DNA of 6,546 nucleotides from Planctomycetota bacterium (GTDB taxonomy: Bacteria; Planctomycetota; Planctomycetia; Pirellulales; Pirellulaceae): the NCBI GenBank assembly GCA_023417165.1, contig JAEZGD010000020.1, positions 1 to 6,546 on the forward strand, read 5' to 3'. Positions 5,597-6,546 of the stretch are shown here, one piece after another (position 1 is the stretch's first letter; each line of letters begins with the position of its first letter). The position numbers and the translations under genes were made by a program. The notes beneath the pieces are model-generated. The model was not told the origin of the DNA and searched no databases. It saw nothing but the letters and a program-made list of their open reading frames with translations.

Positions 5597-6546
5597 ATGC
5601 GTCGTATTCTTGGTTTGCTGCTCATCGCCAGCCTGGCGTTGTCGTTCACTCCAGCTGATCTCCTCGCGCAGATTGCCATTCCGCGCCGGCACGACAAGCC
5701 GCCCGGCCCCGCGCTGACGCCCGAGCAAGCGATCAAGCAGATGACCGTGCCCGAGGGCTTTTCGGTCGAGTTGGTCGCCAGCGAGCCCGATGTCGTCAAC
5801 CCAGTTGCCATGACGATCGACGAGCGCGGACGCTTTTGGGTTACCGAAAGCTTCGAGTATCCGCGCCGCGAGCCTGGTCCCGGCCGCGATCGCGTCAAGA
5901 TCCTCGAAGACACTGACGGCGACGGCAAAGCGGAAAAGGTCACCGTCTTCGCCGAGGGACTGAACATTCCCAGCGGCATCGCGGTTGGTCACGGCGGCGT
6001 GTGGGTCGTCAACGCGCCCGACCTATTGTTCATGCAAGACACCGATGGCGACGGCAAAGCGGACAAGAGCGAGGTCGTCGTCACTGGCTTTGGTCGCGAC
6101 GACACCCACGAGCTGCCGAACTCGCTGACTTGGGGCCCCGATGGCTGGCTGTACTGCCTGAACGGCGTGTTCAACTACTGCCACGTGAAGTATCCCGAAA
6201 GCTCGCCGCACTACCAGAAGGACCATCCCGGTTGGAAGTTCACCTGCGCGCTGTTTCGCGTCCATCCGCGGACGCGCGAGTTTCAAATCTTCTGCGAAGG
6301 GACCAGCAATCCCTGGGGTGTGGCGATCGATCCCGAAGGCAGCTTCTTCATCAGCGCCTGCGTCATCGACCACTTGTGGCATCTGACTGAAACCGGCTAC
6401 TACATTCGCCAAGGCGGTCCGTACCCACCGCACACGTGGCCGATTCGCTCGATTGTCGATCACAAGCACCAGAAGGCCGCTTATTGCGGCATTCATTACT
6501 ACGATAGCGATACGTATCCGGAACAGTACCGCCACAAGCTCTACAT
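5597..6546 (+). CDS. PVC-type putative membrane-bound dehydrogenase, N-terminal part (runs off window)
   Basis: An open frame from ATG 5597 reaches the window end with no stop, giving 316 complete codons. Residues 1-24 (MRRILGLLL...DLLA) look like a signal peptide cut near A24-Q25, so the protein is exported. The rest matches the Planctomycetes/Verrucomicrobia 'putative membrane-bound dehydrogenase' domain (Piru_Ver_Nterm): PEGFSVELVASEPDVVNP, a propeller-like series of FWVTES, GIAVGHGGVWV and SLTWGPDGWLY blades, then NPWGVAIDPEGSFF, CVIDHLWHLTETGYY and HKHQKAAYCGIHYYDS. The fold resembles soluble glucose/sorbosone dehydrogenase propellers. Two loops, DTDGDGKAEK (105-114) and DTDGDGKADK (148-157), look like EF-hand-type calcium sites. 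Many family members continue into a HEAT-repeat region and a C-terminal cytochrome c (CxxCH), which would lie outside this window. The substrate is unknown. In-frame GTGs at 5588 and 5594 are alternative starts; GGAA at 5582-5585 is a weak ribosome site. Confidence 0.88.
   Translation, partial: MRRILGLLLIASLALSFTPADLLAQIAIPRRHDKPPGPALTPEQAIKQMTVPEGFSVELVASEPDVVNPVAMTIDERGRFWVTESFEYPRREPGPGRDRVKILEDTDGDGKAEKVTVFAEGLNIPSGIAVGHGGVWVVNAPDLLFMQDTDGDGKADKSEVVVTGFGRDDTHELPNSLTWGPDGWLYCLNGVFNYCHVKYPESSPHYQKDHPGWKFTCALFRVHPRTREFQIFCEGTSNPWGVAIDPEGSFFISACVIDHLWHLTETGYYIRQGGPYPPHTWPIRSIVDHKHQKAAYCGIHYYDSDTYPEQYRHKLY

Noticed and set aside
5429..5992. Minus-strand open frame of 187 codons over the start of the exported dehydrogenase
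   Set aside because: Antisense to a plus-strand protein with a signal peptide and clear family motifs; no domain of its own.

Overview
The window looks like a chromosomal segment of a planctomycete, probably from the Pirellulales and relatives. The main evidence is the truncated last gene, whose protein matches the Planctomycetes/Verrucomicrobia-specific 'putative membrane-bound dehydrogenase' family (Piru_Ver_Nterm / PVC-type). GC-rich codon use, GTG starts, weak or absent Shine-Dalgarno sequences and wide intergenic gaps with GC-rich hairpins fit this. The genus cannot be named from the sequence alone.

Layout, all genes on the + strand. Bases 1-262 are non-coding leader with a candidate promoter and small inverted repeats. 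Bases 263-4207 hold a complete respiratory complex II operon, sdhC-sdhA-sdhB, of the Bacillus/Chlorobium type: one five-helix di-heme cytochrome b anchor and no sdhD. The gaps inside the operon are about 100 nt each and both hold inverted repeats. The sdhA-sdhB gap contains a compact 58-nt element of nested palindromes. A GC-rich stem follows sdhB, and next to it lies a good promoter for a separate gene at 4311-5330, a multi-spanning M50 (site-2-protease-like) zinc metalloprotease. Bases 5331-5596 are non-coding, with a perfect 8-bp hairpin and a candidate promoter. The last gene begins at 5597 and runs off the window; it encodes an exported protein with a signal peptide, a beta-propeller-like dehydrogenase domain and two DxDxDG loops.

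How the genes work together: SdhA (covalent FAD, succinate oxidation), SdhB (2Fe-2S, 4Fe-4S and 3Fe-4S relay) and SdhC (two hemes b, quinone site) form one membrane complex that joins the TCA cycle to the quinone pool, most likely menaquinone. The protease and the exported dehydrogenase appear to be separate transcription units without an evident functional link to complex II.

I found no undescribed multi-gene system here. The most interesting unexplained signals are the nested palindromic element between sdhA and sdhB, the hairpin and CTGGCC/GGCCAG cluster at 5356-5503, and the lineage-specific tails on SdhC and SdhB.
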